Shown here piece by piece: positions 44,739 to 53,771 of a DNA stretch of 64,000 nt. The notes beneath the pieces are model-generated. The model had not been told where the DNA came from. It ran no database searches and saw only the letters and a list, made by a program, of their open reading frames with translations. Position numbers and translations under genes: made by a program. Source of the DNA: Flavobacterium ajazii (GTDB taxonomy: Bacteria; Bacteroidota; Bacteroidia; Flavobacteriales; Flavobacteriaceae); the NCBI RefSeq assembly GCF_010614725.1, contig NZ_JAAEHL010000001.1, forward strand, positions 248,001-312,000. Direction: 5' to 3'. How positions within the stretch are numbered: the first letter of the stretch is position 1; each line of letters opens with the position of its first letter.

Positions 44739-46583
44739 TTGAACAAAACCTTTGTAGACACTGGTTTGGGAATTTATTCTTATGCGAGTGCAACGAACTT
44801 TAAAGAAGTTGGACTTTTTACCATAGGAGTTGGTTTTCCGACAACTTCAAAACACGAAGACATTGATGCAAAAATCAGCGAGGTCGTGGCTGGAATCCAG
44901 AAAAACGGTGTAAGTCAGGACGAAATAAACCGTGTTGTGGCAAATGTCAGTGCTCAGACTATTTTAGGGCGTGACGGTTCTGGTGCGATAGCTTCTGAAT
45001 TGAATGAGGCAATTGCTTGTGGAGACTGGACTGAGTATGTTAAAGGAGTGGACAGATTGAAAAAAGTTGCGCCAGCCGATATCTTGCGCGTTGCCAATAC
45101 ATATTTAGTTGAAGACCAAAGTACAACAGGTTATTTTGTGCCAAAGCAGTCAGGTTCGCAGAATGAAGGCACTGCTCAGCCAAATAATTTTATGGAAAAG
45201 GAAGGTCCGTTTTACTACAGACATCCCGAATCAGACGGACATGCTCATGAGGAAAATACTTCAGCAGTTTCTTTGCCAGTTAAGAATAATTTGGAAGAAA
45301 CGATTTCAACAACTGATATAGAAAAAACTGCTTCTGCTTTCAAAAGAGAAAAAGTAGCAGGAATTGATGTGGTTTCAGTAAAAACTTCGGCTAAAGATTT
45401 CGTAACCGTAGCGGCGAGCTTTTCATTAGGGAATTATGCCAGTGAAACTAAAAATGATGTTATTCCGGATTTAACAGTAGCAATGTTATCAAAGGGAACA
45501 ACATTTAATGACAAGTTTAAGTTTTCGGAAAAACTGCAGAAATTAGGTGTGAACATTAATATTGACGCTTCGAAATTTAAAATCAATATCGGGTTCAAAT
45601 GCCTGAAAAAAGATATGGATCAGGTGGTTGCTTTATTGGCTGAAGAGTTACGAAACCCATTGTTTGATGCAAAAGAATTCGAAAACTTAAAACAGCAGTT
45701 TATTGGTAATGTACAACAGATGCTAAATGATCCTGGAGAAAGAGGTAATATAGCTTTGTCTCAGGCGGTTTATCCAAAAAACAATCCAAATTATAGTTTG
45801 AGCATTGAAGAAACTATCGAAAATATAAAAAAAACAACTCTGGATGAAGTAAAAGCTTTCCATAGAAAGTATTTCGGAACAGCTTCTATGCGTTTTGTAA
45901 TTGTAGGAGATACTGAGGGAGCAAATTTAAATGCTTCATTAAAAAAATCATTCAAAAACTGGAATGGCGGTGTAACGGAAAAATTAAAATTCGAAGAAGC
46001 TTCAAAAGCTGCAGCAAAAACAGAATTAATTACTATTCCGGAAAAACCAAGTGCCGAGTTATTTATTGGACAGTTTACAGGTTTAAAAAGAGCCGATGCC
46101 GATTATATTCCGTTTTATATAGCGAATTATGCGCTTGGCGGTGGTTTTGCAGGGCGTTTGATGCAGACAGTCCGTGACAATGACGGATTAACCTATAATA
46201 TCGGATCAAGAATGGCAGGAAATAATGAAACAGGCGGTTACTGGTTTGTAAACGCATCTTTCAATCCGGATTTATTTCAAAAAGGACTTGATGCTACAAT
46301 GGTTCAGGTAGATAAATGGGTTAAAGAAGGAGTTACAGCAGAAGAGCTTGAAAACAAGAAAGCCAATCTGATTGGAAGTTTTAAAGTCGGAATGGCAACA
46401 ACAGACGGGATGGCTAAAACAATTTTAGGTTTTATTGAAAGGGGACTTGAACCAAGTTATATTGGCCAGTACCCTAAAGATATTGAAAAAGCGACTTTAC
46501 AGCAGGTAAATGATGCGATTAAGAAGTATATCAAACCTGATAAAATGATTATCATCAAAGCAGGTACCCTAAAAGAAAAATAA
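44739..46583 (+). CDS. M16 peptidase, C-terminal fragment (about 614 residues)
   Basis: The frame after the TGA stays open for 625 codons from 44709. A TTG at 44739 is the nearest possible re-start, but no ribosome binding site is evident. It contains the inactive M16 repeat (begins VDVVSVKTSAKDFV-like region near residue 205) and the conserved C-terminal RLMQTVRDNDGLTYNIGSRM. Without a signal peptide it would stay in the cytoplasm if made separately. Confidence 0.55.
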   Translation: MNKTFVDTGLGIYSYASATNFKEVGLFTIGVGFPTTSKHEDIDAKISEVVAGIQKNGVSQDEINRVVANVSAQTILGRDGSGAIASELNEAIACGDWTEYVKGVDRLKKVAPADILRVANTYLVEDQSTTGYFVPKQSGSQNEGTAQPNNFMEKEGPFYYRHPESDGHAHEENTSAVSLPVKNNLEETISTTDIEKTASAFKREKVAGIDVVSVKTSAKDFVTVAASFSLGNYASETKNDVIPDLTVAMLSKGTTFNDKFKFSEKLQKLGVNINIDASKFKINIGFKCLKKDMDQVVALLAEELRNPLFDAKEFENLKQQFIGNVQQMLNDPGERGNIALSQAVYPKNNPNYSLSIEETIENIKKTTLDEVKAFHRKYFGTASMRFVIVGDTEGANLNASLKKSFKNWNGGVTEKLKFEEASKAAAKTELITIPEKPSAELFIGQFTGLKRADADYIPFYIANYALGGGFAGRLMQTVRDNDGLTYNIGSRMAGNNETGGYWFVNASFNPDLFQKGLDATMVQVDKWVKEGVTAEELENKKANLIGSFKVGMATTDGMAKTILGFIERGLEPSYIGQYPKDIEKATLQQVNDAIKKYIKPDKMIIIKAGTLKEK

Positions 46584-46696
46584 TTCAATTTTAACATACA
46601 ATTACACTTTCTCGTTTCAATTGCACATTAGAAAAGTTTTCACATATACAAAAAAGAAAATTAGGTTAGAAATTTAATAGCATAGCCTTTTTTAAA

Positions 46697-46714
46697 ATTT
46701 TGAATTAGTAAGCA
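46697..46714 (+). promoter_or_regulatory. 18-bp motif shared with 23457-23474
   Basis: ATTTTGAATTAGTAAGCA, identical to the copy before the first M16 gene and again followed by a G+C-rich hairpin and then by AAACAAAAAATAAT. It is a likely shared leader or promoter element of the two modules. Confidence 0.5.
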
Positions 46715-46730
46715 GATGATAAAGGGGGCG

Positions 46731-46756
46731 GGGCTGCCCTCAAAGCAGCCCTTTTA
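46731..46756 (+). terminator. terminator/attenuator hairpin before TlpA gene
   Basis: Arms GGGCTGC (46731-46737) and GCAGCCC (46745-46751) with TTTTAATT following. It is placed between the M16 gene and the TlpA gene, as at 23492-23513. Confidence 0.7.
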
Positions 46757-46816
46757 ATTAAACAAAAAATAATTATTTGAGAGTACCATTTAAAATGACT
46801 TAAGAAAGAAAGAAAA

Positions 46817-47815
46817 ATGAAGAAAATATTTTTAATACTTGCAATAGCCATTATTATTGCAGCAGGGAAAAAGGCTACTTCTATGGAGTATGTTACCTTA
46901 TCAGGAAAAATTGCCAATAGAAATTCAGATTCATTGATAATTGCACAAAACAAATTTGTTAAAACGATTAAAGTAGGAAAAGATGGTTCTTTTGCCGATA
47001 CTTTAAAAGTAAAAGAAGGCGATTATATCCTTTTTGATGGGAAAGAAAAGACAAAAGTATATTTAAAGAACGGTTATGATCTAAAAGTTACTTTTGATGC
47101 AAAGCAGCTTGAGCAAACTATCAAATATGAAGGTAATGGCAGATTGGAGAACAATTACTTAGCGGATCGAACTCGTCTTGAAATAAAGACATTTGATTCT
47201 TCTTCTATGGATACTAGCAAGGCTGAGTTCGATAGTAAGATGCAAAGCGTAAAAGCGCAATTGAATACAATGCTTACAAGTTCAAAAGATATCGATCCGA
47301 TTTTCGTTGAGGCCCAGAAAAAAAGTATTGAAAGTTTGGTAAAACTGATGAATTCGCTTTACGAAGAGAGGCAGAAAGTACTTACATTAAACGGCAAAAT
47401 TTCACCAAAATTTATAAATTATGAAAATTTTACTGGAGGAGATGTATCGCTTGATGATTTAAAGGGAAAATATGTTTATATCGATTTATGGGCTACCTGG
47501 TGTGGTCCGTGCAGAAAAGAATTTCCATCTTTGAAAGAAGTGGAAAGCAAGTACCATGATAAAAACATTGTATTTGTCAGTATATCTATTGATAAGAAAA
47601 AAGACCATGAGAAGTGGAAAAAAATGGTAATTGACAGTAAACTTTCAGGTCTTCAGCTGTTTGCTAAAGAAGACCAGACTTTTATTAATGATTACATGGT
47701 TGAAGGTATTCCAAGATTTATTCTTATAGATCCAAAAGGAATAATTGTTTCAGCTGATGCGCCTCGACCATCTGAGAAGGAACTTATAGAATTATTGAAT
47801 TCATTAAAAATCTAA
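46817..47815 (+). CDS. TlpA-like thioredoxin with DUF4369-like domain
   Basis: A 332-residue exported protein. The N-terminal hydrophobic stretch MKKIFLILAIAIIIAAG acts as signal or anchor, without a clear cleavage motif or lipobox. A DUF4369-like domain spans about 26-105 (YVTLSGKIANRNSDSLIIAQ). A helical linker leads to the thioredoxin domain with YIDLWATWCGPCRKEFP, active site C-G-P-C near 229, and cis-Pro GIPRFILIDPKGIIV near 297. It closes the second module and is the only thioredoxin there, against five in the first. Confidence 0.87.
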   Translation: MKKIFLILAIAIIIAAGKKATSMEYVTLSGKIANRNSDSLIIAQNKFVKTIKVGKDGSFADTLKVKEGDYILFDGKEKTKVYLKNGYDLKVTFDAKQLEQTIKYEGNGRLENNYLADRTRLEIKTFDSSSMDTSKAEFDSKMQSVKAQLNTMLTSSKDIDPIFVEAQKKSIESLVKLMNSLYEERQKVLTLNGKISPKFINYENFTGGDVSLDDLKGKYVYIDLWATWCGPCRKEFPSLKEVESKYHDKNIVFVSISIDKKKDHEKWKKMVIDSKLSGLQLFAKEDQTFINDYMVEGIPRFILIDPKGIIVSADAPRPSEKELIELLNSLKI

Positions 47816-48601
47816 TTGTTTCTATCATAGAGTTTTTTGCTTGATTGGTGTTTTGCCTTAATACTATTTTAATGATAAGTGAACGAATGTTTAAAAAGAT
47901 GCGATGAGATTTAACTCATTGCATTTTTTTTAGAAAAATAGTCAAATGAAAATATTATTCGAATGGTGACAAAGGGCACAATAAAATTTAATCTGGCTTT
48001 TTAATTCTTAAAATAAATCATTGGTTGTTAGTGATGTAATATGCAGTTGATGAGTATTCATTGTTGAGAATACATAGCTTTTTGAAGCCTGCTTAGTAGT
48101 ATATTGAATTAAAAAAGGATAATTTATATATAATGAAAATAGACGATTATAATAATGAGAACGATTTTATAAAGGTTATAAAATTGTCTTATTTTATTAT
48201 GATAGGATGAACTTCTGTACCTTTTTTTATCTTCTACTTGCAAAATATAATGTCCTTTATTAACAGCTGATAAATTTGAGCTCGTTTTTTTCCATTTTAA
48301 TTAATTTCTGTTTGAAGTAGTGTTTTTGAGTTTAAATATTACTATTTATATATTCTATTTTGTAACTTAAAGCAATAATAAAAAACTATCAAAATAAAAC
48401 TTCATAATTCTATTTTAAGTCGTTTTTATTTTGTTTCTATACAAAGAATCGTTTTTTAAAATATCATTCATTCTGAGTTCTTATTTAAATTTTAATGCTT
48501 TTTTATCCAAAATCAAAAAAAATGGCATATCGGCGTATTCACAATTGGCGGAACTATTTTTTAAACCGAATAAAAATAAATAAATAAAAAGAGTAGGGCA
48601 C
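47816..48601. other. AT-rich spacer without recognised gene
   Basis: Nearly 0.8 kb with many stops in all frames. A 25-codon frame at 48134-48211 (MKIDDYNNENDFIKVIKLSY) is probably chance or a remnant. No hairpin with a T tract and no repeat was recognised. Confidence 0.5.
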
Positions 48602-48923
48602 TTAAAAAGCGCCATCATCTGTAAAGGAATAATAGGATTCAGGAGTAATAATCAGTGAATCCAGAAGTTGATATCCAGAAGTTGATATCCAGAAGTTCTC
48701 CGGCCATCTTAACCTTATGTGTAGTTTGTTTGTCTGCTTCCGATGCAATAAGTTGTCCTGAAGGATGATTGTGAATCATTATCAAGGCGGTAGCATTGGC
48801 TTTTGGTGCAGCTGAGAAGATCAGACGAAGATCCACGACATTACCGGTAATGCCACCTGAGGAAATTTCATAAAGCCCTAAGGCTTTATTAGCCTGATTC
48901 AGGAATAGTATTTTGAATTGTTC
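48602..48923 (-). pseudogene. RadC (JAB/MPN domain) gene remnant
   Basis: The minus-strand translation EQFKILFLNQANKALGLYEI leads into GGITGNVVDLRLIFSAAPKA and the signature IMIHNHPSGQL of RadC-type JAB domains, then ADKQTTHKVKMAGELLDI. The reading frame then shifts at a 14-bp tandem duplication, and the expected end (LIITPESYYSFTDDGAF, stop at 48602-48604) is in another frame. The N-terminal part of RadC is missing. RadC-like genes are frequent on integrative elements of Bacteroidota, consistent with the adjoining recombinase remnant. Confidence 0.8.
48661..48697. repeat. 14-bp tandem duplication in the RadC remnant
   Basis: CCAGAAGTTGATAT occurs twice in tandem (48661-48674, 48675-48688) followed by a partial third unit CCAGAAGTT. 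The unit is not a multiple of three, so it contributes to the frame disruption. Confidence 0.8.
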
Positions 48924-49683
48924 AAATAGCGCATTAAGAGGTTTTATTATCTGTCCTAAGTGTCAAAAAAAGCTACAAGGCAGTAAATGCAAAGGAAGGC
49001 ATAAACATTATTATTACTATCATTACGAAGCCTCTTGTAAATATAGGATCAATTCAGAAAACGCTAACAGGCTTTTTGTCGAAAATCTAAAAAAATACCA
49101 ACCGATACCAGAGGTTAAGAAATTATATACTTCACTGCTTTATGAAACTCATCGTGATTTATCAAATAGTGCAGGTGAGCAAAAAAGAAGACTTGCTGAA
49201 CAGATAAAAGATTATGAGATCAGATTAGGAAATGCTAGAGATCTTTTATTATCATTAAAAATTGATCCGGACGATTACAAAGTGATGAAAGAAGACTATC
49301 ATGAACGAATTACAAATCTCGAACGAGAGTTATCGATGGTTGTCAATGAGAAGCATAGTATTGAAGAGCTACTAAACAAAGGCGTTGATAATCTTATTAA
49401 GCTTAATGAAACTTATGCAGACAGGGATTTATCAGACAAGAGGAGCTTAATTGGTTTAATTTATCCTGAAAATTTCACTATTCGAGAAAATAAAATACAA
49501 ACCGCTAGAGTGAACAAAATTATTGAGTCTATATGTTTGATTAACAGAGAATTAAGAGCGAAAAAAAACGGAACAAAAGACGATTTTTATCTTTTGTCCC
49601 GTAGAGTGACCTCTACGATACAAATTCACACAAATTTCATGCAGGATTTAAAGAAATTAGCCTATTTTCAAGTGAATTTGTAA
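48913..49683 (+). pseudogene. large serine recombinase, C-terminal fragment
   Basis: A 256-codon frame opening at a TTG with no proper start. It encodes the zinc-ribbon region of large serine recombinases (ALRGFIICPKCQKKLQGSKC, YYYYHYEASCKYRI, with four cysteines), then a long coiled-coil segment (about 75-170) and the C-terminal tail ending KKLAYFQVNL. The N-terminal catalytic serine domain and recombinase domain are missing; upstream DNA belongs to the RadC remnant. It therefore cannot be active. The last ~80 bp and the following ~70 bp recur at 62500-62651. Confidence 0.82.
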
Positions 49684-49755
49684 GATAATTGTTTTGTTTT
49701 TTAAATCAAAAGCGGTTTGTATGTCCTGTAGAGGTTAAAAGTTAAAAAATGTTAA
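49604..49755. repeat. recombinase 3'-end repeat, copy 1
   Basis: From GAGTGACCTCTACGATACAA this stretch matches 62500-62651. The first ~88 bases, ending in the recombinase stop codon region, differ at only a few positions. The rest is looser but keeps GCGGTTTGTATG, GTAGAGGTTAAA and GTTAAAAAA. It begins inside the recombinase frame. Confidence 0.8.
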
Positions 49756-50276
49756 AACAGAGGGATATTTAAATTTATTTAAGTTGTAATAATTTTTATA
49801 AAATTGTTGAAAATAAAATTTAGTATTGACTAAAGAAAACAAGTTAGTTTTTAGTAAAATTATAAAATAATGTGCAGATTATTCTAATCAAAATTTGGTA
49901 AGGATATTATAGTTTCCATAGTGCTTTAATATAATCAGAGTGAAATTTTGTTAGAGATTTTGATCTGCTAATTTTCTGTACAAATAAAAATGTTTAATTT
50001 AATTCATTTATTGTCGCTTGATTGGGGATAAAAATTGATTAATTCTATTAACGAAATTTTGGAAGATGCGGTTTTTAAAAGGCAATTTTTTTATTTAAAA
50101 AAATTTTGCCTAGAAAATATAGAAAATTTTTATTTTTATTTTTTGTCTGCTATACTATTGTTTTAAAGGAGCTTGCGTTTTTTTTTACTGATTTTCTTTA
50201 GCTGTATATTTTTTTCTTAAAACCATAAATCATTTTACAGCGTAGATGTCTTTATAACTTAAAAAAAAATGTAATT
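49684..50276. other. repeat-filled spacer before the fasciclin gene
   Basis: The spacer consists of the end of the recombinase 3' repeat, the family 1 dispersed repeat (49765-50040) and about 230 bp of A/T-rich DNA. No gene was seen. Confidence 0.6.
49765..50040. repeat. dispersed intergenic repeat, family 1, copy 2
   Basis: Aligns over its full length with 5683-5953, with the longest identical block ATCAAAATTTGGTAAGGAT at 49888-49906. It directly follows the recombinase 3' repeat. Confidence 0.65.
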
Positions 50277-50831
50277 ATGAAAACTAGAAAATTTTTAGCA
50301 TTAGCAGTCTTAACATTGGGCTTCTGTTTTACGGTATCTGCGCAGAAAACAGTAATGGTAGGCGGAGCGGCCATGTATCCTAATAAAAATATTGTAGAGA
50401 ATGCAGTTAATTCAAAAGACCATACCACTTTAGTTGCGGCTGTAAAAGCAGCTGATCTGGTAGAGACTTTGAAAGGGAAAGGGCCTTTTACCGTTTTTGC
50501 TCCAACAAATGAAGCTTTTGATAAACTGCCGCAAGGCACAGTTGAGACACTTTTAAAACCAGAAAACAAGAAAATGCTTCAAACCATCTTGACTTATCAC
50601 GTGGTTGCTGGAAAGATGAATGCTTCTGATATTGCCAAAGTTATTAAAGCGGGCAAGGGAAAAGCGGTTTTAAAAACAGTAAGCGGAGGTTCTCTGACAG
50701 CATGGATGATGGGCAAAGATCTTTATATAAGCGATGAAAGCGGAAATAAAGCAAAAGTTACCATTTCAGATGTTAATCAGTCTAACGGAGTTATCCATGT
50801 GGTGGATACAGTGCTGCTTCCGAAAATGTAA
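50277..50831 (+). CDS. fasciclin (FAS1) domain secreted protein
   Basis: A 184-residue exported protein with signal peptide ending TVSAQ (residue ~23). One FAS1 domain spans about 45-183, with the H1 motif GPFTVFAPTNEAFDKLP near 68-84, the central TYHVVAGKM near 106 and the H2 region GVIHVVDTVLLPK at the end. FAS1 domains act in adhesion or protein-protein contact outside the cell. It is followed by a clear terminator and seems monocistronic. Confidence 0.92.
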   Translation: MKTRKFLALAVLTLGFCFTVSAQKTVMVGGAAMYPNKNIVENAVNSKDHTTLVAAVKAADLVETLKGKGPFTVFAPTNEAFDKLPQGTVETLLKPENKKMLQTILTYHVVAGKMNASDIAKVIKAGKGKAVLKTVSGGSLTAWMMGKDLYISDESGNKAKVTISDVNQSNGVIHVVDTVLLPKM

Positions 50832-50850
50832 GCAGTTTAAATGAATTTTT

Positions 50851-50879
50851 AAAAGCCTTGAGAAATCAGGGCTTTTTTT
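50851..50879 (+). terminator. Rho-independent terminator of the fasciclin gene
   Basis: AAAAGCCTTGA (50851-50861) pairs with TCAGGGCTTTT (50866-50876) around GAAA, followed by a T tract. Confidence 0.85.
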
Positions 50880-50933
50880 GAATCACACAGTTTAGATGGT
50901 AAGAATCTGTATATCATAGATTGCTATCTGGGG

Positions 50934-50941
50934 TATTTTTG
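50934..50941 (+). promoter_or_regulatory. candidate Bacteroidota -7 promoter box
   Basis: TATTTTTG matches TAnnTTTG, about 85 bp before the DUF389 gene start at 51026. No well-placed -33 element was recognised. Confidence 0.35.
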
Positions 50942-51025
50942 CATTCTTTAAATTGATTAGGAAATGTCTGCTTTTATTTTTTTAAATTAGTGTAATTGAA
51001 TAACATCATTTATCACAATTTTATT

Positions 51026-52339
51026 ATGGAAAAATTTTCCGGACTTTTTAGTCTTCATGAAGGTGAGGATGATAAGAACAAAACGCTTGAAAGCGTAAAG
51101 AAAAACATTGATTTCAAAGGAGCCAATATGTGGATTCTTGCCTGTGCCATTATCGTGGCTTCGATTGGCTTAAATGTTAATTCCACAGCGGTAATCATTG
51201 GAGCCATGCTTATTTCTCCGCTAATGGGGCCTATAGTGGGAGCGGGTTTTGCGCTGGGAATTTATGATTTCTCGCTTCTTAAAAAATCGCTCCGCAATCT
51301 GCTAAATGCTACGCTGGTAAGCCTTGTTTTTTCCACGGTTTATTTTTATTTAAGCCCATTTAAGGAAGTGCAGTCTGAGCTGCTTGCGCGCACCTCGCCT
51401 AATATTTATGACATACTGATTGCCTTTTTCGGGGGACTTGTGGGAGTGATTGCCGTCACCCGGACCGAGAAAGGAAATCCGATACCGGGTGTTGCCATTG
51501 CCACGGCGCTGATGCCCCCGCTGTGCACTGCAGGATACGGTATTGCCACAGGACAGTGGACTTTTTTTTTAGGAGCCTTCTATTTGTACTGCATCAACTG
51601 CGTTTTTATCGGCATATCAACATTTCTGATTGTCAAATACCTTAAATATCCGGCTAAGGAGGAAGTGGATAAGCAGCAGCAGAAAAAAGTAAAAGTTTTT
51701 ATTTCCATACTGATTACCGTAATGATTATCCCCAGCGGTTATCTGGCCTATACCCTTTATGAAAAACAGCAGTTCATCAAAAATACAGATCTTTTCGCAG
51801 AACAGGAATTCACTGCCAAAGGTTATACCATGGTTTACAAGAAAACAGGATACACCCCAAAACGAAAAGTTATGGAACTGGCCTTTCTTTCCAAGAGATT
51901 CTCAGATTCCGAAATTATTTTTCTTAAGAAAAAGATTAGCGAGAACAAGTATCTCAAAGGTACTGATCTTATAATCAGGCAGGACAGCACCGACCGTTTC
52001 AATGCTTTAAAAGGAGATATTCTCAGCCAGATCAAAAGCAGTGAAAACGAACTGAACGCTAAAGACCTTAAAATTATAGAACTTCAGAAGGAGCTTGCGC
52101 GCTACCAGTTTAATAATGCCGCTTTTTTGAAAGAAACCAGAATATTGTTCCCTGGAATAAATTCTTTATCTATTGCCAGCCAGAAAGCTGCCTTTAAAAA
52201 TGATTCGCTTGCTGATATGACAGCTGTCGCGTATGATGCAGAAAAACCGCTTCCTGCAGCCGATAAAGAGAAATTCAGAAAATGGCTCAATGAAAGGCTG
52301 GCTGTTAAAAACGTAGTGCTCTATCGTCAGGACAGATAA
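51026..52339 (+). CDS. DUF389 family integral membrane protein
   Basis: A 437-residue protein started at the ATG at 51026 (a TTG at 50996 is possible but unlikely). The N-terminal half has about six membrane helices with the DUF389 signature: NSTAVIIGAMLISPLMGPIV (about 50-70) and GNPIPGVAIATALMPPLCTA (about 150-170). The C-terminal ~190 residues are soluble with a coiled-coil part (SSENELNAKDLKIIELQKEL). The family's function is unknown. The gene is visibly richer in G+C than most of the window (one 60-base line is about 65 percent G+C) and converges on nhaA, which shares that composition. Confidence 0.88.
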   Translation: MEKFSGLFSLHEGEDDKNKTLESVKKNIDFKGANMWILACAIIVASIGLNVNSTAVIIGAMLISPLMGPIVGAGFALGIYDFSLLKKSLRNLLNATLVSLVFSTVYFYLSPFKEVQSELLARTSPNIYDILIAFFGGLVGVIAVTRTEKGNPIPGVAIATALMPPLCTAGYGIATGQWTFFLGAFYLYCINCVFIGISTFLIVKYLKYPAKEEVDKQQQKKVKVFISILITVMIIPSGYLAYTLYEKQQFIKNTDLFAEQEFTAKGYTMVYKKTGYTPKRKVMELAFLSKRFSDSEIIFLKKKISENKYLKGTDLIIRQDSTDRFNALKGDILSQIKSSENELNAKDLKIIELQKELARYQFNNAAFLKETRILFPGINSLSIASQKAAFKNDSLADMTAVAYDAEKPLPAADKEKFRKWLNERLAVKNVVLYRQDR

Positions 52340-52471
52340 TTTTTGTGAGGAGAAGACGGCAGTAAAATAGGATGCCATTCCATAATAAAGGTATAACGGC
52401 ATTAAGACGGCGGACCGCCGATGTTTTAAATCCGGATAAATGCTAATTTAAGGCTCATCAGCCGGGCATGT

Positions 52472-52508
52472 AAAAAAAGGTCTTATTAATGTTAATAAAA
52501 CCTTTTTA
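52472..52508. terminator. bidirectional terminator between convergent genes
   Basis: AAAAAAGGTCTTATTAA pairs with TTAATAAAACCTTTTT around a two-base loop, with A- and T-rich sides; it serves the DUF389 gene on plus and nhaA on minus. Confidence 0.75.
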
Positions 52509-52586
52509 AAGTAAGAGAAAAAATAAAAATCTGCTCTGATAAGTGTTCTATAGGGCGTATAAAATTTTATGCACAAAACTGCTGCA

Positions 52587-53771
52587 TCACTGGTGTTTTT
52601 TCTGTTTTCTGTTATAAAGACGCAGTATGGTGTACCCAGTAATACCAGCCAGAACAGATGCGGTAAGAACTGCGAATTTTGCCTGGTTTTGAAGCAGCGG
52701 TTCTTTAAAGGATAGCATGGCAATAAAAATAGACATTGTAAATCCAATACCGCCCAGTATCCCCAGGCCAATCACATGCGGCCATCTGGTTTCTTCGGGA
52801 AGTTCGGAAATTTTCAATTTTACTGCCAGCCACGACATGATGTAAATTCCTGCCGGCTTACCCAGGAAGAGTCCTAATACTATACCCATTCCAAGACCGC
52901 TTAAAAGGCCTGTGGCCATGCTGTCTTCAAAAGTGATATTGGTGTTGGCTATTGCAAATACAGGCATTATAATAAAGTTGACGGGCAGTGTAAGGGCATG
53001 TTCAAGTTTTTCCAGCGGAGATTCAGTGTCGTTATCGTTGGTAGGAAGGGTGAGTGCCGTTAGAACTCCTGCGATTGTGGCATGAATGCCGGAGTGATGG
53101 ATGAAATACCACATAACCATCCCCGGAATTATATAAAACCATATATTTTTCACTCCGATTCTGTTCAGTATAATAAGCAGCATCATAACCCCTGCGGCAT
53201 AGCCCAGATAATTGATATGAATTTCACTTGAGTAAAAAACAGCAATAACCAGTATGGCAATAAGGTCATCTACGATGGCAAGTGCTGCAAGGAATATTTT
53301 AAGTCCTGCCGGCACTCTGTCACCCAGAAGTGAAATGATACCGAGTGCGAATGCAATATCTGTGGCCATTGGAATTCCCCATCCTGGTGAGGTCTGCGGA
53401 TTTGAGCTGTTAAAACCTGCATAGATAAGTGCTGGAACAGCAACACCTCCAAGCGCAGCCAGAACTGAAAGTGAGGCCTGCCGGAAAGAAGAGAGTTCGC
53501 CTTCAATTATTTCTCTTTTAATTTCCAGTCCGACCAGCAGAAAAAATACAGCCATAAACCCGTCATTAATCCAGGTTGTAAGCGGATATTTTAAATGAAT
53601 GATTCCAAAATCTTCTCCCAGCGGCAGCTGGAGGATCTGGCTGAAGGGTTCGGCCAATGCCGTATTGGCTATTATAAGCGATAAGGCAACACTTAAAAGC
53701 AATAGAATGCCTCCTGAAGAAGAGGAGCTAAAAAAACGCTTGAAGATATTGAGGTTGATCAATTTTGTCAT
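52587..53771 (-). CDS. nhaA: Na+/H+ antiporter NhaA
   Basis: A 394-residue inner-membrane antiporter started at the ATG at 53771; the longer frame to 53807 adds twelve weak residues. About 12 helices are present. The functional core is recognised by GIPMATDIAFALGIISLLG (near 125) and AALAIVDDLIAILVIA (near 155), the latter holding the two adjacent aspartates that bind Na+ and H+. The entry motif GFMAVFFLLVGLEIKRE is also present. It exchanges cytoplasmic Na+ or Li+ for protons and helps pH and salt tolerance. It is convergent with the DUF389 gene and equally G+C-rich. Confidence 0.95.
   Translation of the reverse strand: MTKLINLNIFKRFFSSSSSGGILLLLSVALSLIIANTALAEPFSQILQLPLGEDFGIIHLKYPLTTWINDGFMAVFFLLVGLEIKREIIEGELSSFRQASLSVLAALGGVAVPALIYAGFNSSNPQTSPGWGIPMATDIAFALGIISLLGDRVPAGLKIFLAALAIVDDLIAILVIAVFYSSEIHINYLGYAAGVMMLLIILNRIGVKNIWFYIIPGMVMWYFIHHSGIHATIAGVLTALTLPTNDNDTESPLEKLEHALTLPVNFIIMPVFAIANTNITFEDSMATGLLSGLGMGIVLGLFLGKPAGIYIMSWLAVKLKISELPEETRWPHVIGLGILGGIGFTMSIFIAMLSFKEPLLQNQAKFAVLTASVLAGITGYTILRLYNRKQKKHQ

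Larger units (their letters stand above)
43803..46583 (+). pseudogene. M16 family zinc metallopeptidase interrupted by an in-frame TGA
   Basis: A single reading frame of 927 codons with one TGA at 44706-44708 (codon 302). It reads ALNIL, stop, QIIGNGASAILNKT, where intact M16 enzymes continue without a break. Signal peptide residues 1-22 end NAQT. The zinc motif H82-x-x-E85-H86 (THLLEHLMFKGT) and a downstream glutamate (E158 or E165) are intact. The frame is otherwise clean on both sides, so the stop is recent, a sequencing error or tolerated. Selenocysteine insertion is not expected here and no local hairpin supports it. The gene follows the DsbD-like gene after one base. Confidence 0.8.

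Noticed and set aside
49595..49620. GTAGAG/CTCTAC palindrome near the recombinase 3' end as a tRNA T-arm remnant used as attachment site
   Set aside because: The loop is too short and lacks the T-loop consensus; kept only as a possible attachment motif within the repeat finding.
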